Shown here in pieces: positions 52,326 through 61,254 of a DNA stretch of 64,000 nt. The position numbers were made by a program, and so were the translations under genes. The DNA is taken from assembly GCF_965221685.1 (NCBI RefSeq), contig NZ_OZ244907.1; one strand, given 5' to 3'. Within the stretch, counting starts at the first letter, position 1; each line of letters opens with the position of its first letter. A model generated the notes under the pieces. That model was given only the letters and a program-made list of their open reading frames with translations, was not told where the DNA came from and did no database searches. Origin of the DNA: Palauibacter sp022826685. Its GTDB lineage: Bacteria > Gemmatimonadota > Gemmatimonadetes > Palauibacterales > Palauibacteraceae.

Positions 52326-53873
52326 TCAGGGAGTTGAAGGAGTGGCGCCGCGTCTTACGACGAGCGTCGCGCTTTCGCCGGCGGCGTCCAGTGCATCGCT
52401 CATGGGGGCGGCCGCCTCCTCGTTCTCGTACGCGCCGCCGTACACCCTGAAGACCGGCATGCCGTCGAGCGCCGTCTCCAGGCTGTACGCGGGGATGCCG
52501 AGCGACGCGAGTTCGTCGATCCGCGCCTCCATCTCCGCGCGATCCGTGAACACGCCGAGATCGTACGCGAGTCGCACGGGACGGAGGAGCCATGCGTTCG
52601 CCTCCTCGGCCACGCCCACCGCCGCGAGTTCGTCCATGAGAGCGGAAGCCTCCGCCTCGCTCGCGACGGCCCCGGCGAGGATCCGCTGATACCGGACCTC
52701 CCGGATCGTCGTGGGGGCCATGAAGTACAGCACGGCTCCGTGAAGCGAGCGGATTTCCGCCACGCGCTCCGCCGCCTCGGCCGGGTCGCTGAAGCTCCCG
52801 AGGAGTACGGAGTACGGCCGCTCGGCGGCCGACTCGAAGGCGGCGGCGACCGTGGACGCGTCCGGCGGCGGCGGGATGGAGGCCGGCGCGGCGACCTCCG
52901 GCGGGTCCGTCGGCGCGGCGACATCCAACGGATCCGTCGGCGTGCCCGCGTCTGCGGTGGCCGGGCCGTCCTCCACGGGCGTCTCGACGGGCGTCGTCTC
53001 CGTCGCCGGTGCCGCCGCCGGAGCCTCATCCCGGGCCGCGATCATCGACCCGACACGGGAGATCGCGTTGTCGAACCACCCGTTCCTGTACGCCCACCAG
53101 TTCCCGACCGCCAACGCCGCGATCGCCAGCGCCGCGACGAGCGGCCCACGCGGGCGGCGGCCCCGGGCTCTCCCGGGCGCCGGCGCCCAGTCCGCCGGAG
53201 CCGCGTCGGGCTCGGGCTCGACGGCCGGCGTGGGCGCGGGTTCCGGCTGGGGCTCGGCCGCGTCTTCCACGGCCTCGGGTTCGTGCTCCGGCTCGGACTC
53301 CGGCTCCGGCTCGGGCTCCAGGGCCGGCGTGGGCGCCACGCTCGACTCGAAAGGCACGTGGCCGTGGCACTGCATGCCGTGATCCTCGACCGAAGCGCTT
53401 CCGACGGCGATGTACCCGTCGAGGAGATCGAGCAGACCGGCGGAGGGCTGCCCGCGTTCGGACATGACGATGAAGAGCGTCCCGGCCTCCTCCTTCACGC
53501 GAGAAACGAAGCGCGCGAGCGCGGGGGATTCCAGCAGACCGACCACGCCTTCCGGCACCTGTCCCGCCGGCAGATATACGTAGGGGCAGTCCGCGCGCCG
53601 CACGGCCACCCGGGCAAGTCGTGACTGGCCCGCGAGGAACTCCGCCATGCCGCGGGACTCGGCCCGCTCGGGTGCGCCGGCCAGTTCATCGAGGGGCGAC
53701 GGCGCGGATTCGGAGTTCAGGACGAGCGTCCGTCCCCGGCGGCGGGCGATGGAGGTCGCGATCGTGTCGACGACCGTCGCGCTCCGCTCGGCCTCCGAAC
53801 GCTCGAAGACGAGCGCCACGATCCGCGCATCCTCGGGCAGTTCCCACGTGAACGGGGCGGCACCGGCGCTCAC
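52326..53873 (-). CDS. SPOR-domain membrane protein with N-terminal P-loop-like region
   Basis: This 515-residue protein starts at GTG 53873 (GTGA overlap with the upstream gene). Residues about 1-190 look like a degenerate capsular/exopolysaccharide-type ATPase or MinD-like fold (FVFERSEAE, TLVLNSESAPSPLDEL, FIVMSERG). A Glu/Pro repeat linker (EPEPEPESEPEHEPEA), a TM helix (about 255-275) and another Pro/Thr/Ala linker follow. The C-terminus has SPOR-type repeats (YSVLLGSFSDPAEAAERVAEI, then LAYDLGVFTDRAEMEARIDEL). SPOR domains bind denuded septal peptidoglycan. A role at the division site or in polymer export is inferred. Confidence 0.75.
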   Translation of the reverse strand: MSAGAAPFTWELPEDARIVALVFERSEAERSATVVDTIATSIARRRGRTLVLNSESAPSPLDELAGAPERAESRGMAEFLAGQSRLARVAVRRADCPYVYLPAGQVPEGVVGLLESPALARFVSRVKEEAGTLFIVMSERGQPSAGLLDLLDGYIAVGSASVEDHGMQCHGHVPFESSVAPTPALEPEPEPESEPEHEPEAVEDAAEPQPEPAPTPAVEPEPDAAPADWAPAPGRARGRRPRGPLVAALAIAALAVGNWWAYRNGWFDNAISRVGSMIAARDEAPAAAPATETTPVETPVEDGPATADAGTPTDPLDVAAPTDPPEVAAPASIPPPPDASTVAAAFESAAERPYSVLLGSFSDPAEAAERVAEIRSLHGAVLYFMAPTTIREVRYQRILAGAVASEAEASALMDELAAVGVAEEANAWLLRPVRLAYDLGVFTDRAEMEARIDELASLGIPAYSLETALDGMPVFRVYGGAYENEEAAAPMSDALDAAGESATLVVRRGATPSTP

Positions 53874-55453
53874 GGGCCTCGCCTCATCGCCTGGTCTCCC
53901 TCCTCGTGAATCCACGCGTCGATCCCTCTCTCCCGCCGCAACTCGAGTGCCGCGCCCTCCGCGTCGGAGAGCGTCTCATACGGACCCACGAGGAGCCGAT
54001 GCCACATGTCGCCGGCCTCATCCATTCGCCGCAGCACGTGCGTCGAGTACCCCGAGCCGTCGAGGAGTTCGCGCATCTGCCCGAGCGCAGCCGCCTGCCG
54101 CGAGGAGAGCGCGACGGCGTAGAAGCCGCCGGGAAGCTCGGGCAGCGGAGCGGGTGCGAGATCATCGAGGAGTGCCGGGCTCCCGTCCGACGTCCTCCCC
54201 ACCCTCCCCACCGTCAACAGTCCGATGCGGGGGCCGGGCGGAACGCTGTCGGCTAACGCGTCCAGCGCCTCCTCGGCATCTTCCAGCGTGTCCTCCGGCA
54301 CGACGGCGGCGGACGCGACGGGCAGGCGGCGCCCCCAGCGGAACGGGAGCCACCAGGCGTCGGCGGGGCCCTCCACGGCGGCGACTCCGCCGTCCGGGCG
54401 AAGGAGACCGAGGCCGCTCTCCGCGGATACCAGGACCGCTCCACCCGGAAGCGCGAGCGGCAGATCCGCCCGCCACTCTCCGGGCACCGCGTCCAGACCG
54501 GCTTCCCCCGCCCTCGCGGACCAGGCGTTCGAGCCGTCCCAGGCGACGAGCCGGTCTCCCGTCATGCCGGGCCGCAACGTCTCGAGGGGCGCGTCCAGTC
54601 GCGAGGACCCGACCTCCTGCCAGTCATAGCGATCGATGACCGTGAAGCGCGGCCGGTCGACCGACGCCGCGAACACGCGGTGCTGCGAGGGGGAGATGGC
54701 GAGAGCCGACGGCGCGCCGCCGATCTCCGCCCCTTCGGCCGGCTCGAGTCCGGGGATCGACCACTCCGTGAGTCCCCGGCCATCCCCGGACGCAGCCACG
54801 ACCGTCCGACCCCAGCCCGCGAGCGCGACGGGGCCTCTCGTGCCGACCGCCCGCGTCGCGGCGGGCCGCGATGCCCCGGCCTCCCAGACCGCGAGTTCAG
54901 CTCCGTCCGCCCCTTCAACGAGGGCGACGACCCGGTCTCCGGCGGCGGGGGCCGCCCAGTGCACGGCGCCGTCGGTGGTGACCTCCTCGGTGCTGGTGAG
55001 GGTGACGGCGAGGATCCGGTCCCCGGACACGAAGGCGCCCCCGGCGGGCGACGGGATCCAGCGCGCCTCGGCGGGGACGTCGGGAAGCGGGGTCTCGGCC
55101 TCCACCGGCGAGGTCGTGTAGAGGCTGAGCTGCCGCCCTCGTCGCAGCACGGCGGCCGAACCGAGCGAATGAGCCGCCGTGACGCTTCCGAGCGACAGGC
55201 GTCCGGTCCAGCGCACGGTGGACGGACTCTCGATCGAACGGAACTCCGCGACTCCGCCGTCGCGCGGAATGACGAGAAGCCCGTACCGCTCGAACGACGT
55301 GCCGGAGACGAGGGACGGGCCTTCGAGAGGGGCGGGCTGATCTTCCGGGGGGCTTCCGCAGGCGGCCGACGCACCCCCGACGCCCAGCGCGAGAAGGAGC
55401 GCAGCCGGCAACTTCGCCCCGCGCACCACGAAGCGAGAGGAAGAACGATTCAT
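53870..55453 (-). CDS. Putative lipoprotein: beta-propeller plus SPOR domain
   Basis: This 527-residue protein starts at ATG 55453. The N-terminal signal (AALLLALGVGGASAAC) has a weak lipobox-like SAAC. Residues about 40-400 form repeated strands of propeller type, with phrases such as ALISPSQHRVFAASVDRPRF and WSIPGLEPAEGAEIGG. The C-terminal SPOR region is GGFYAVALSSRQAAALGQM, then WHRLLVGPYETLSDAEGAALEL. It may bind septal peptidoglycan in the periplasm. It is coupled to the next SPOR gene. Further upstream in-frame sequence to 55870 is rsfS in another frame. Confidence 0.75.
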   Translation of the reverse strand: MNRSSSRFVVRGAKLPAALLLALGVGGASAACGSPPEDQPAPLEGPSLVSGTSFERYGLLVIPRDGGVAEFRSIESPSTVRWTGRLSLGSVTAAHSLGSAAVLRRGRQLSLYTTSPVEAETPLPDVPAEARWIPSPAGGAFVSGDRILAVTLTSTEEVTTDGAVHWAAPAAGDRVVALVEGADGAELAVWEAGASRPAATRAVGTRGPVALAGWGRTVVAASGDGRGLTEWSIPGLEPAEGAEIGGAPSALAISPSQHRVFAASVDRPRFTVIDRYDWQEVGSSRLDAPLETLRPGMTGDRLVAWDGSNAWSARAGEAGLDAVPGEWRADLPLALPGGAVLVSAESGLGLLRPDGGVAAVEGPADAWWLPFRWGRRLPVASAAVVPEDTLEDAEEALDALADSVPPGPRIGLLTVGRVGRTSDGSPALLDDLAPAPLPELPGGFYAVALSSRQAAALGQMRELLDGSGYSTHVLRRMDEAGDMWHRLLVGPYETLSDAEGAALELRRERGIDAWIHEEGDQAMRRGP

Positions 55454-55506
55454 GGCCCTCAAAGCTAGCGCCGTACCTGCGGTCACGGAACGGCCACGAA
55501 CCCGAT

Positions 55507-55902
55507 TCACTCCAGTTCGAAGAGGGGGGCGTCGCCCCACAGCCGCTCGAGCCGATAGAACTCCCTGACCTCGCCCAGGAAGACGTGCACGATGAGGCCC
55601 ACGTAGTCGATCAGCACCCAGCGACCCTGGTTCAGTCCTTCCACGCCGACCGGACGGAAGCCGTCCTCGCGCGTTCGATCGAGGATGTTCTCGCTGATCG
55701 CGCGGGCGTGCGTGTCGGAGTCGCCCGTCGCGATGACGAAGAAGTCGGTGACGTCCGACAGCCCCCGCAGATCGAGGATCGTCGGGAAGCGCGCGTTTCT
55801 CTCGAGCGCGGCCTCCGCCACGCTGCGGAGCTCCGCGGAGGGGTCTCCCCGTTCGGAAAGCCGGCGCCACACCTCTTCCAGCGGGAGCGGGTCGTGCATC
55901 AT
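55507..55902 (-). CDS. rsfS: Ribosome silencing factor RsfS
   Basis: This 131-residue protein binds L14 and keeps the subunits apart in starvation. It has the conserved DLRGLSDVTDFFVIATGDSDTHARAI, GLNQGRWVLIDYVGLIVHVFLGEVREFY and ending LWGDAPLFELE. It follows rplI by 13 bp and precedes the SPOR genes. nadD, the usual neighbour, is absent. Confidence 0.96.
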   Translation of the reverse strand: MMHDPLPLEEVWRRLSERGDPSAELRSVAEAALERNARFPTILDLRGLSDVTDFFVIATGDSDTHARAISENILDRTREDGFRPVGVEGLNQGRWVLIDYVGLIVHVFLGEVREFYRLERLWGDAPLFELE

Positions 55903-55915
55903 CGGTTGCGGCCCG

Positions 55916-56365
55916 CTATTCCTCGGCGACCACGGACACCTTGAGCGTCGGCACGATGTCCATGTGGACTCTCACCGGGACTTCGTGTTCGCCGAGGTCC
56001 TTGATCGGATCTTCGAGCCGGATCGCGCGACGGTCCACGTCGACGCCCTCCTTCTCCAGTTCGTCCGCGAGGTCCGCGGCCGTGACCGAACCGAACAGGC
56101 GTCCGCTCTCGCTCGCCCTGCGGACGAAGCTCACTTCCCTGCCCTCGAGTTCGCCCGCCAGTTCCTGAGCCGCTTCGCGCTCCCGCTCGGCGGACTGTTC
56201 GACCTGGCGCCGCTCCTCCTCGAACCGCCGCCGGTTCCCCTCCGTCGCCACGAGCGCGATCCCCTGAGGAATCAGGTAATTGCGCGCATACCCCGGCCGC
56301 ACGTTCACCATCTCGCCGGCGAGGCCGAGATCCGCGACGTCCTTTCTCAGAATCACTTCCACCAT
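55916..56365 (-). CDS. rplI: Ribosomal protein L9
   Basis: This 149-residue large-subunit protein begins MVEVILRKDVADLGLAGE, with PGYARNYLIPQGIAL, a long connecting helix (RRRFEEERRQVEQSAERERE) and a C-terminal domain (LFGSVTAADLADEL). I chose the ATG at 56365 with GGAGGG upstream. It follows the DUF2232-like gene. Confidence 0.97.
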   Translation of the reverse strand: MVEVILRKDVADLGLAGEMVNVRPGYARNYLIPQGIALVATEGNRRRFEEERRQVEQSAEREREAAQELAGELEGREVSFVRRASESGRLFGSVTAADLADELEKEGVDVDRRAIRLEDPIKDLGEHEVPVRVHMDIVPTLKVSVVAEE

Positions 56366-56425
56366 CGGTCCCTCCAGTTGTATCCACCGGCTGACCATTG
56401 TACGCGTCCGCCCGAGCCAGGGGGT

Positions 56426-57361
56426 TCACGCGCCGTCCGTCTTCACCCCCGGACGCGAACGCAGATCCAGCCACGTATCGCTGATTCCCATGACGAGGGC
56501 CGCACCCGCCGTCACCGGGTAGAGGACCAGCGCCGCGAGCACCCACGCACCGATCGCCCAGCCCGAGCTTAGCACGGAAGCCCCCAGCCACACGAGCACC
56601 GCAAGGCCTCGGAGCAGATAGAGGCCGCCCATCACCGTTACCATGTTGCCGCCCGCGCGCTCCGCCCACGCCCCCGCGGGGAGGACGAGCAGCGCGAGCC
56701 CCAGCACGAGCACCCACACCAGGTGATCGCCGAAACGGAACTCCCGCAGCGGCGGAAGCGGTCTCCGTTCTCCCCGGATTCGTCCGAGTATGTAGCCGGC
56801 GACCCCGAGGGCCGAGATCGAAGCGAGCGCGAGCATGGCCGGGTACACGGCCTCCCACACGCTCACGATGCCGCGCACCGTCGCTTCCACCGACCGACCG
56901 CCCCATGCATTGAAATCAACCACGGCCAGCGCCCGGCTGAACTGCGCCGTGATCTGCCAGTCGAGATCCGCGGGGAGCCCGGGCCGCAGCACGGCGAGAG
57001 CCGCCACCGTGGCTCCCGCGATCGCGACCGCCGCCAGCGACCGGTCGAACACCGGCCGATCCGGCGCCAGCGCCGTGCCGAGGGCGAACCCGCCGGCCAG
57101 AAGCACTGCCCAGCCGCGTTCGATGAACCACAGCGGCCCCGCCTCCCGAAACCCGAGCGCCGCTCCGGCCAGGAGGAGCAGTGCCAGGGCGGCCGACCCG
57201 GACTGGGGCGGCTCGAAGGTCAGAATCGCCACGGCCGCGGGTACGCCGACGATGGCCATGAGCCCGAGCGGCGACGAATTCAGCGGCGACAGCAACATGA
57301 CCAGCAGGAGGAGACCCGCAGCCGGCCAGAGGCCGCTCCAGCGTTCCCTCAGCGGCCCCAT
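56426..57361 (-). CDS. DUF2232-like multi-pass membrane protein
   Basis: This 311-residue protein has about eight hydrophobic helices, with a short DNA-free loop set and a GRIRGERRPLPPLREFRFGDHLVWVLV segment typical of the DUF2232/YybS family. In Firmicutes the same gene lies between rpsR and rplI, as here. YybS is of unknown function, thought to be a membrane transport-like protein. It sits 12 bp after rpsR. Confidence 0.85.
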   Translation of the reverse strand: MGPLRERWSGLWPAAGLLLLVMLLSPLNSSPLGLMAIVGVPAAVAILTFEPPQSGSAALALLLLAGAALGFREAGPLWFIERGWAVLLAGGFALGTALAPDRPVFDRSLAAVAIAGATVAALAVLRPGLPADLDWQITAQFSRALAVVDFNAWGGRSVEATVRGIVSVWEAVYPAMLALASISALGVAGYILGRIRGERRPLPPLREFRFGDHLVWVLVLGLALLVLPAGAWAERAGGNMVTVMGGLYLLRGLAVLVWLGASVLSSGWAIGAWVLAALVLYPVTAGAALVMGISDTWLDLRSRPGVKTDGA

Positions 57362-57373
57362 GCCGGGGTCGAG

Positions 57374-57592
57374 CTAGTCGTGGTAGCCGCGGATGTACGG
57401 CAGTAACGCGAGGTATCTCGCCCGCTTGATCGCCACCGTCACCGCCCGCTGGTGCCGCGCGCACGACCCCGTGGCTCGCCGCGGCAGGATCTTGCCGCGA
57501 TCCGAGATATAGCGATCCAGCGCGCGTTCATCCTTGTAGTCCACGCCGACGATCCGGGTCTCACAGCACCGGCACGCCTTTCGAAAGGCCAT
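57374..57592 (-). CDS. rpsR: Ribosomal protein S18
   Basis: This 72-residue protein reads ACRCCETRIVGVDYKDERALDRYISDRGKILPRRATGSCARHQRAVTVAIKRAR. Three cysteines (CxCC) near the start may bind zinc as in some S18. It starts one base after the rpsF stop. S18 pairs with S6 on the 30S platform. Confidence 0.97.
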   Translation of the reverse strand: MAFRKACRCCETRIVGVDYKDERALDRYISDRGKILPRRATGSCARHQRAVTVAIKRARYLALLPYIRGYHD

Positions 57593-58279
57593 CTATTCCT
57601 CCTTCGCGTCGGCGGACTCTTCCGGTTCCCCGGCGTCCGCGTCCGCACCGTCCTGCTCCGTATCCGCATCGTCCGCCGGCGCCTCCGCTTCCGCTTCCGC
57701 TTCCGCTTCGGCCTCGGCTTTGGCTTCGGCGGGAGCATCGTCGGCCGCTTCGTCAGCCTCGTCCGCCGCATCGGCGTCGGCTTCAGCTTCGGTCTCGTCG
57801 GCAGCCTCGTCGGCGGCTTCTTCGGCCTCATCCGCCGCTTCGTCGGCCGGCCCTTCGTCAGCCCCTTCCGCCTCGACGACGTCCGCTTCCCCGGTCTCCT
57901 CGGCTTCGGACGCTTCCTCGGCGTCGGCTCCCTTGGCGTCGGCTCCCTCCGGCTTGGGAGCCGTCGGCGCCGGATCGGGGAGCGGCCACGGATGTTCCTG
58001 AATCACGATCAGGTACCGGAGGAGGTCATCCTCGAGCTTCAGCACCCGCTCCAACTCCCGAAGCGGATCGGGCGACGACGTGAACCGGGCCACGACATAG
58101 TAGCCGTTCGGCTGCTTCTGGATGGGGTAGGCGAGTTGACGCTTGCCCCAGTGGACGGACGCGGTGACCTCGCCCGGACCGTCGTCCGCGATGATGGCGT
58201 GGAACCGCTGGAGCTTCGCCTCGATGTCCTCGGAGGTCAGGCTCACACGGAAGATGTACACGATTTCGTAATCGCGCAT
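57593..58279 (-). CDS. rpsF: Ribosomal protein S6 with 128-residue acidic tail
   Basis: Residues 1-100 are a normal S6 (MRDYEIVYIF, LAYPIQKQPNGYYVVARF, RYLIVIQEHPW). Residues 101-228 are an Ala/Glu/Asp-rich tail with AEAEAEAEAEA-type repeats and no basic residue except a few Lys. S6 is normally 95-140 residues, and E. coli S6 carries only a short Glu tail added by RimK. The tail is encoded by a repeat-rich stretch (57593-57979). Confidence 0.96.
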   Translation of the reverse strand: MRDYEIVYIFRVSLTSEDIEAKLQRFHAIIADDGPGEVTASVHWGKRQLAYPIQKQPNGYYVVARFTSSPDPLRELERVLKLEDDLLRYLIVIQEHPWPLPDPAPTAPKPEGADAKGADAEEASEAEETGEADVVEAEGADEGPADEAADEAEEAADEAADETEAEADADAADEADEAADDAPAEAKAEAEAEAEAEAEAPADDADTEQDGADADAGEPEESADAKEE

Positions 58280-58397
58280 GGAGAACTCCCTCGGTCTGGT
58301 CGGCCCCGACCCGCGGTCGGAGCAGGAGTCTGCGTTTTGTCGGCCCGCCGCAGGGCGGCGAAGCCGTATGTAGAGGCAGCAGCTAATGTAGCGCCGC
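58280..58397 (-). promoter_or_regulatory. rpsF 5' leader with two strong hairpins
   Basis: The leader can form CCGACC-GCG-GGTCGG (58300-58315 region) and CCGCC-CTGC-GGCGG (58335-58355 region) upstream of the rpsF ATG. S6:S18 complexes bind an autoregulatory rpsF leader in several phyla. Whether this leader has that motif is not proven. TTGACA at 58403-58398 lacks a well-spaced -10. Confidence 0.35.
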
Positions 58398-58408
58398 TGT
58401 CAAGGCAA

Positions 58409-58429
58409 CCGCCGGCCCGCGTCCGGCGG
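58409..58429 (-). terminator. GC hairpin after hppA, no U-tract
   Basis: CCGCCGG-7 nt-CCGGCGG lies about 12 bp past the hppA stop. It may slow polymerase but lacks a T-run. Confidence 0.35.
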
Positions 58430-58441
58430 CCGCACCGACGG

Positions 58442-60589
58442 CTAGAAGAGTCCGAGCGTCCGCAGCACCCCTCCGACGGCGGCCAGGGCGGTCTCCACGG
58501 CTTCCGGCGCCGCGGCGGCCATCCCGTGCACGTCCACGAACCAGGGCGCGAGGACGAGCGAGACGACGCTCATCAGCTTCACGACGATGTTCATCGACGG
58601 CCCGGACGTGTCCTTGAAGGGATCGCCCACCGTGTCGCCGACGACGGCCGCCTTGTGCGGGTCGGACCCCTTCCCCCCGTGGGCTCCGGTCTCGATGTAC
58701 TTCTTCGCGTTGTCCCACGCGCCCCCGGAGTTCGCCATGAAGAGCGCGAGCAGCACGCCGCTCACGGTCGCGCCGGCCAGCGAGCCGCCGAGCGCCGCGA
58801 CGCCGAGGAAGCGGCCGACCATGATGGGGACGATGATGGCTACGAGGCCCGGCACGATCATCTCCCGGAGCGCCGCCTTCGTGGAGATGTCCACGCAGCG
58901 CGCCGAATCCGGCTTCGCCGTCCCCTCCATGATGCCCGGGATCTCGCGGAACTGGCGACGGACTTCCGCCACCATGCCGGCCGCCGCGCGGCCCACCGCC
59001 GTCATCGTGAGCGCGGCGATGAAGAAGGGCGTCACGCCGCCGATGAAGAGTCCCATCACGACGAGCGGATCGATGAGGTTGATCCCGGTCTCGCGCAGAC
59101 CCACCGCGTTCGCGTAGGCGGAGAAGAGGGCCAGCGCCGTGAGCGCGGCGGAACCGACCGCGAAGCCCTTCCCGATCGCCGCCGTCGTGTTGCCGAGCGA
59201 GTCGAGCGAGTCGGTCACGGAGCGAACCTCGGGCCCCAGCTCCGCCATCTCCGAGATGCCGCCGGCGTTGTCCGCCACCGGGCCGTACGCGTCCACGGAC
59301 ATCGTCACGCCGACCGTGGCCAGCATCCCCACGGCGGCGATCCCGATCCCGTACAGTCCCGCGAAGTTGAAGGCGAGGAATATCGCGGCGGAGATCAGGA
59401 GCATGGGGATCGCGGTGGACTCCATCCCGACCGCGAGTCCCGTGATGATGTTCGTCGCGGACCCCGTCTCGGAGGCCGAGGCGATGCGCCGGATCGGCTT
59501 CTCCGCCGTGTAGTACTCCGTCACGAGGCCGATCGCGATGCCGACGAGGGAGCCGAAGAGCATGGCCCAGAAGGGGCCGGCGTTCGGGTGGATGAAGACC
59601 CACTTGCCCTGCGCCGCGGCGTCGAAGATCTGGAGGTTCACGGTGATCGCGTACGCCACGACCCAGAAGATCACGGCCCCGATGATCGGCGCCCAGCGGA
59701 GGGCCGCCGCGGGACTCATGCGCTCGAGGACGCGGATGGCGAGGACGCCGACGGCGCTCGCCAGGAAGCCGGCCATGATGTAGAGGACCGGCAGCGCCAC
59801 GGCCTGGAGCCGCGCCCCGTCGAGGATCATCGCGCTCGTCACGCCGATGACGATGGTGGCGATGACGGAGCCGACGTACGACTCGAAGATGTCCGCCCCC
59901 ATCCCCGCCACGTCGCCGACGTTGTCGCCCACGTTGTCCGCGATCGTCGCCGGGTTGCGGGGGTCGTCCTCCGGGATGCCCGCTTCGACCTTGCCCACCA
60001 GGTCCGCGCCGACGTCGGCCGCTTTCGTGTAGATGCCGCCGCCCACGCGCGCGAAGAGCGCGATCGAGGAGGCGCCCATCGCGAAGCCCGAGATGATCTC
60101 GCCGAAGGGGCGGAAGCCGGTCGCCTGGGGATCGTAGATCAGGATCACGGCGCCGATTCCGAGCAGGCCGAGCGCCGCCACCGCGATGCCCATCACCGCC
60201 CCGCCGGAGAAGGCGACCCGGAGCGCCTTGGCCTGGCCGTCCGCGCGCGCCGCCTCGGAGGTCCGGACGTTGGCCGCCGTCGCCGCCTTCATCCCGAAGA
60301 AGCCCGCCAGGATCGAGCAGGCCGCGCCCAGCGCGTAGGCCACCGCCGTGTGCGGGCCCACGAGCCAGAACAGGAGGGCCGCGACGACGACGATGAACGG
60401 CAGCAGCACCGTGTACTCCCGCCGCAGAAACGCCATCGCGCCCGAGTGGATCGCCTCCGCCAGCTCGGCCATCTTCTCGTTTCCGACGGGCTGCGCCTTC
60501 ACGTACATGAAGAGCGCGAAGGAGAAGAAGAGCCCGATCACGCCGAGCCAGATCGCAAAATCGATGTTTCCGACCAAGTTTCCGACCAC
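58442..60589 (-). CDS. hppA: Membrane-bound pyrophosphatase, K+-dependent type
   Basis: This 715-residue ion pump of about 16 TM helices is driven by PPi. The PPi-binding loops are ADVGADLVGKVEAGIPEDDPRNPA, DNVGDNVGDVAGMGADIFESY and later GDTVGDPFKDTSGPS. The K+-site position reads GNTTAA, the alanine form found in K+-dependent enzymes (K+-independent pumps have GNTTKA). The Glu in DIFES is as in Na+-pumping Thermotoga enzymes, so the ion may be Na+ or H+. It lies between pth and rpsF. Confidence 0.95.
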   Translation of the reverse strand: MVGNLVGNIDFAIWLGVIGLFFSFALFMYVKAQPVGNEKMAELAEAIHSGAMAFLRREYTVLLPFIVVVAALLFWLVGPHTAVAYALGAACSILAGFFGMKAATAANVRTSEAARADGQAKALRVAFSGGAVMGIAVAALGLLGIGAVILIYDPQATGFRPFGEIISGFAMGASSIALFARVGGGIYTKAADVGADLVGKVEAGIPEDDPRNPATIADNVGDNVGDVAGMGADIFESYVGSVIATIVIGVTSAMILDGARLQAVALPVLYIMAGFLASAVGVLAIRVLERMSPAAALRWAPIIGAVIFWVVAYAITVNLQIFDAAAQGKWVFIHPNAGPFWAMLFGSLVGIAIGLVTEYYTAEKPIRRIASASETGSATNIITGLAVGMESTAIPMLLISAAIFLAFNFAGLYGIGIAAVGMLATVGVTMSVDAYGPVADNAGGISEMAELGPEVRSVTDSLDSLGNTTAAIGKGFAVGSAALTALALFSAYANAVGLRETGINLIDPLVVMGLFIGGVTPFFIAALTMTAVGRAAAGMVAEVRRQFREIPGIMEGTAKPDSARCVDISTKAALREMIVPGLVAIIVPIMVGRFLGVAALGGSLAGATVSGVLLALFMANSGGAWDNAKKYIETGAHGGKGSDPHKAAVVGDTVGDPFKDTSGPSMNIVVKLMSVVSLVLAPWFVDVHGMAAAAPEAVETALAAVGGVLRTLGLF

Positions 60590-60651
60590 GTTTCCGTACT
60601 CCCTTGCCTGTCCCTTTGACTATGCCGTGACTATCGCCTGATCCGCGGGGC

Positions 60652-61221
60652 TCACCCCGGACGGTTGAAGCGGTTCATCGCCGCTTCCATGCCATGTTCC
60701 AGCCAGTACTCCACCGCTTCCGCGGCCCGGGGGAAGGCCCCCAGCGCTTCCTCTTCCTCCGCTCGCGGCATCCGTGACAACACCCAGGCCGCGAGGTCGA
60801 TGCGTTCGTCCGGCGGCCGTCCGACGCCGAGCCTGAGGCGGCCGTAATCGTCGGAACCGAGGCTCGCCGATATCGAGGCTAGGCCGTTGTGCCCGCCCGG
60901 CGACCCCCTCGCCCGCAGGCGAAGGCGACCCGCCGGCAACGCGACATCGTCGACGAGGACGAGCATGTCCGCCGCAGGGTCGAACCCGCGCGAGGCGAGC
61001 AGTCCCGCCAGCGCCTCGCCGCTCCGGTTCATGTACGTCAGCGGCTTGTGGATCTCGACTCCGGGCCGTGCCGCTCCGGTCGTCCAGGCCGTGGCGCCGT
61101 CCGCGCGAAACGGATCGCCGCCCCACCCGAGCGCCAGGCGATCCGCGAGCCACCAACCGATGTTGTGTCGCGTATCCCGGTACTTCGCGCCGGGGTTTCC
61201 CAGCGCGAGGAGCAGGCGCAC
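60652..61221 (-). CDS. pth: Peptidyl-tRNA hydrolase
   Basis: This 189-residue enzyme frees peptides from stalled peptidyl-tRNA. N9 (ALGNPG), catalytic His in RHNIGWW (about H19), the KPLTYMNRSGE motif, VLVDDVALPAG with the catalytic Asp and GSPGGHNGL are present. The start is GTG 61221. It follows rplY in the prs-rplY-pth order common in bacteria. Confidence 0.96.
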   Translation of the reverse strand: MRLLLALGNPGAKYRDTRHNIGWWLADRLALGWGGDPFRADGATAWTTGAARPGVEIHKPLTYMNRSGEALAGLLASRGFDPAADMLVLVDDVALPAGRLRLRARGSPGGHNGLASISASLGSDDYGRLRLGVGRPPDERIDLAAWVLSRMPRAEEEEALGAFPRAAEAVEYWLEHGMEAAMNRFNRPG

Positions 61222-61254
61222 GGCGCCGGCGCGGACCGGATCCCGCCGTCCGGC

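Noticed and set aside
58367..58403. TTGACA (58403-58398) with TACATA or TACATT as a promoter for rpsF
   Set aside because: Spacing is 25 or 8 bp, outside the normal 16-18.
57452..60619. Plus-strand reading frame of 1055 codons opposite rpsF and hppA
   Set aside because: Arg/His/Asp-rich shadow of hppA and the S6 tail with no domain.
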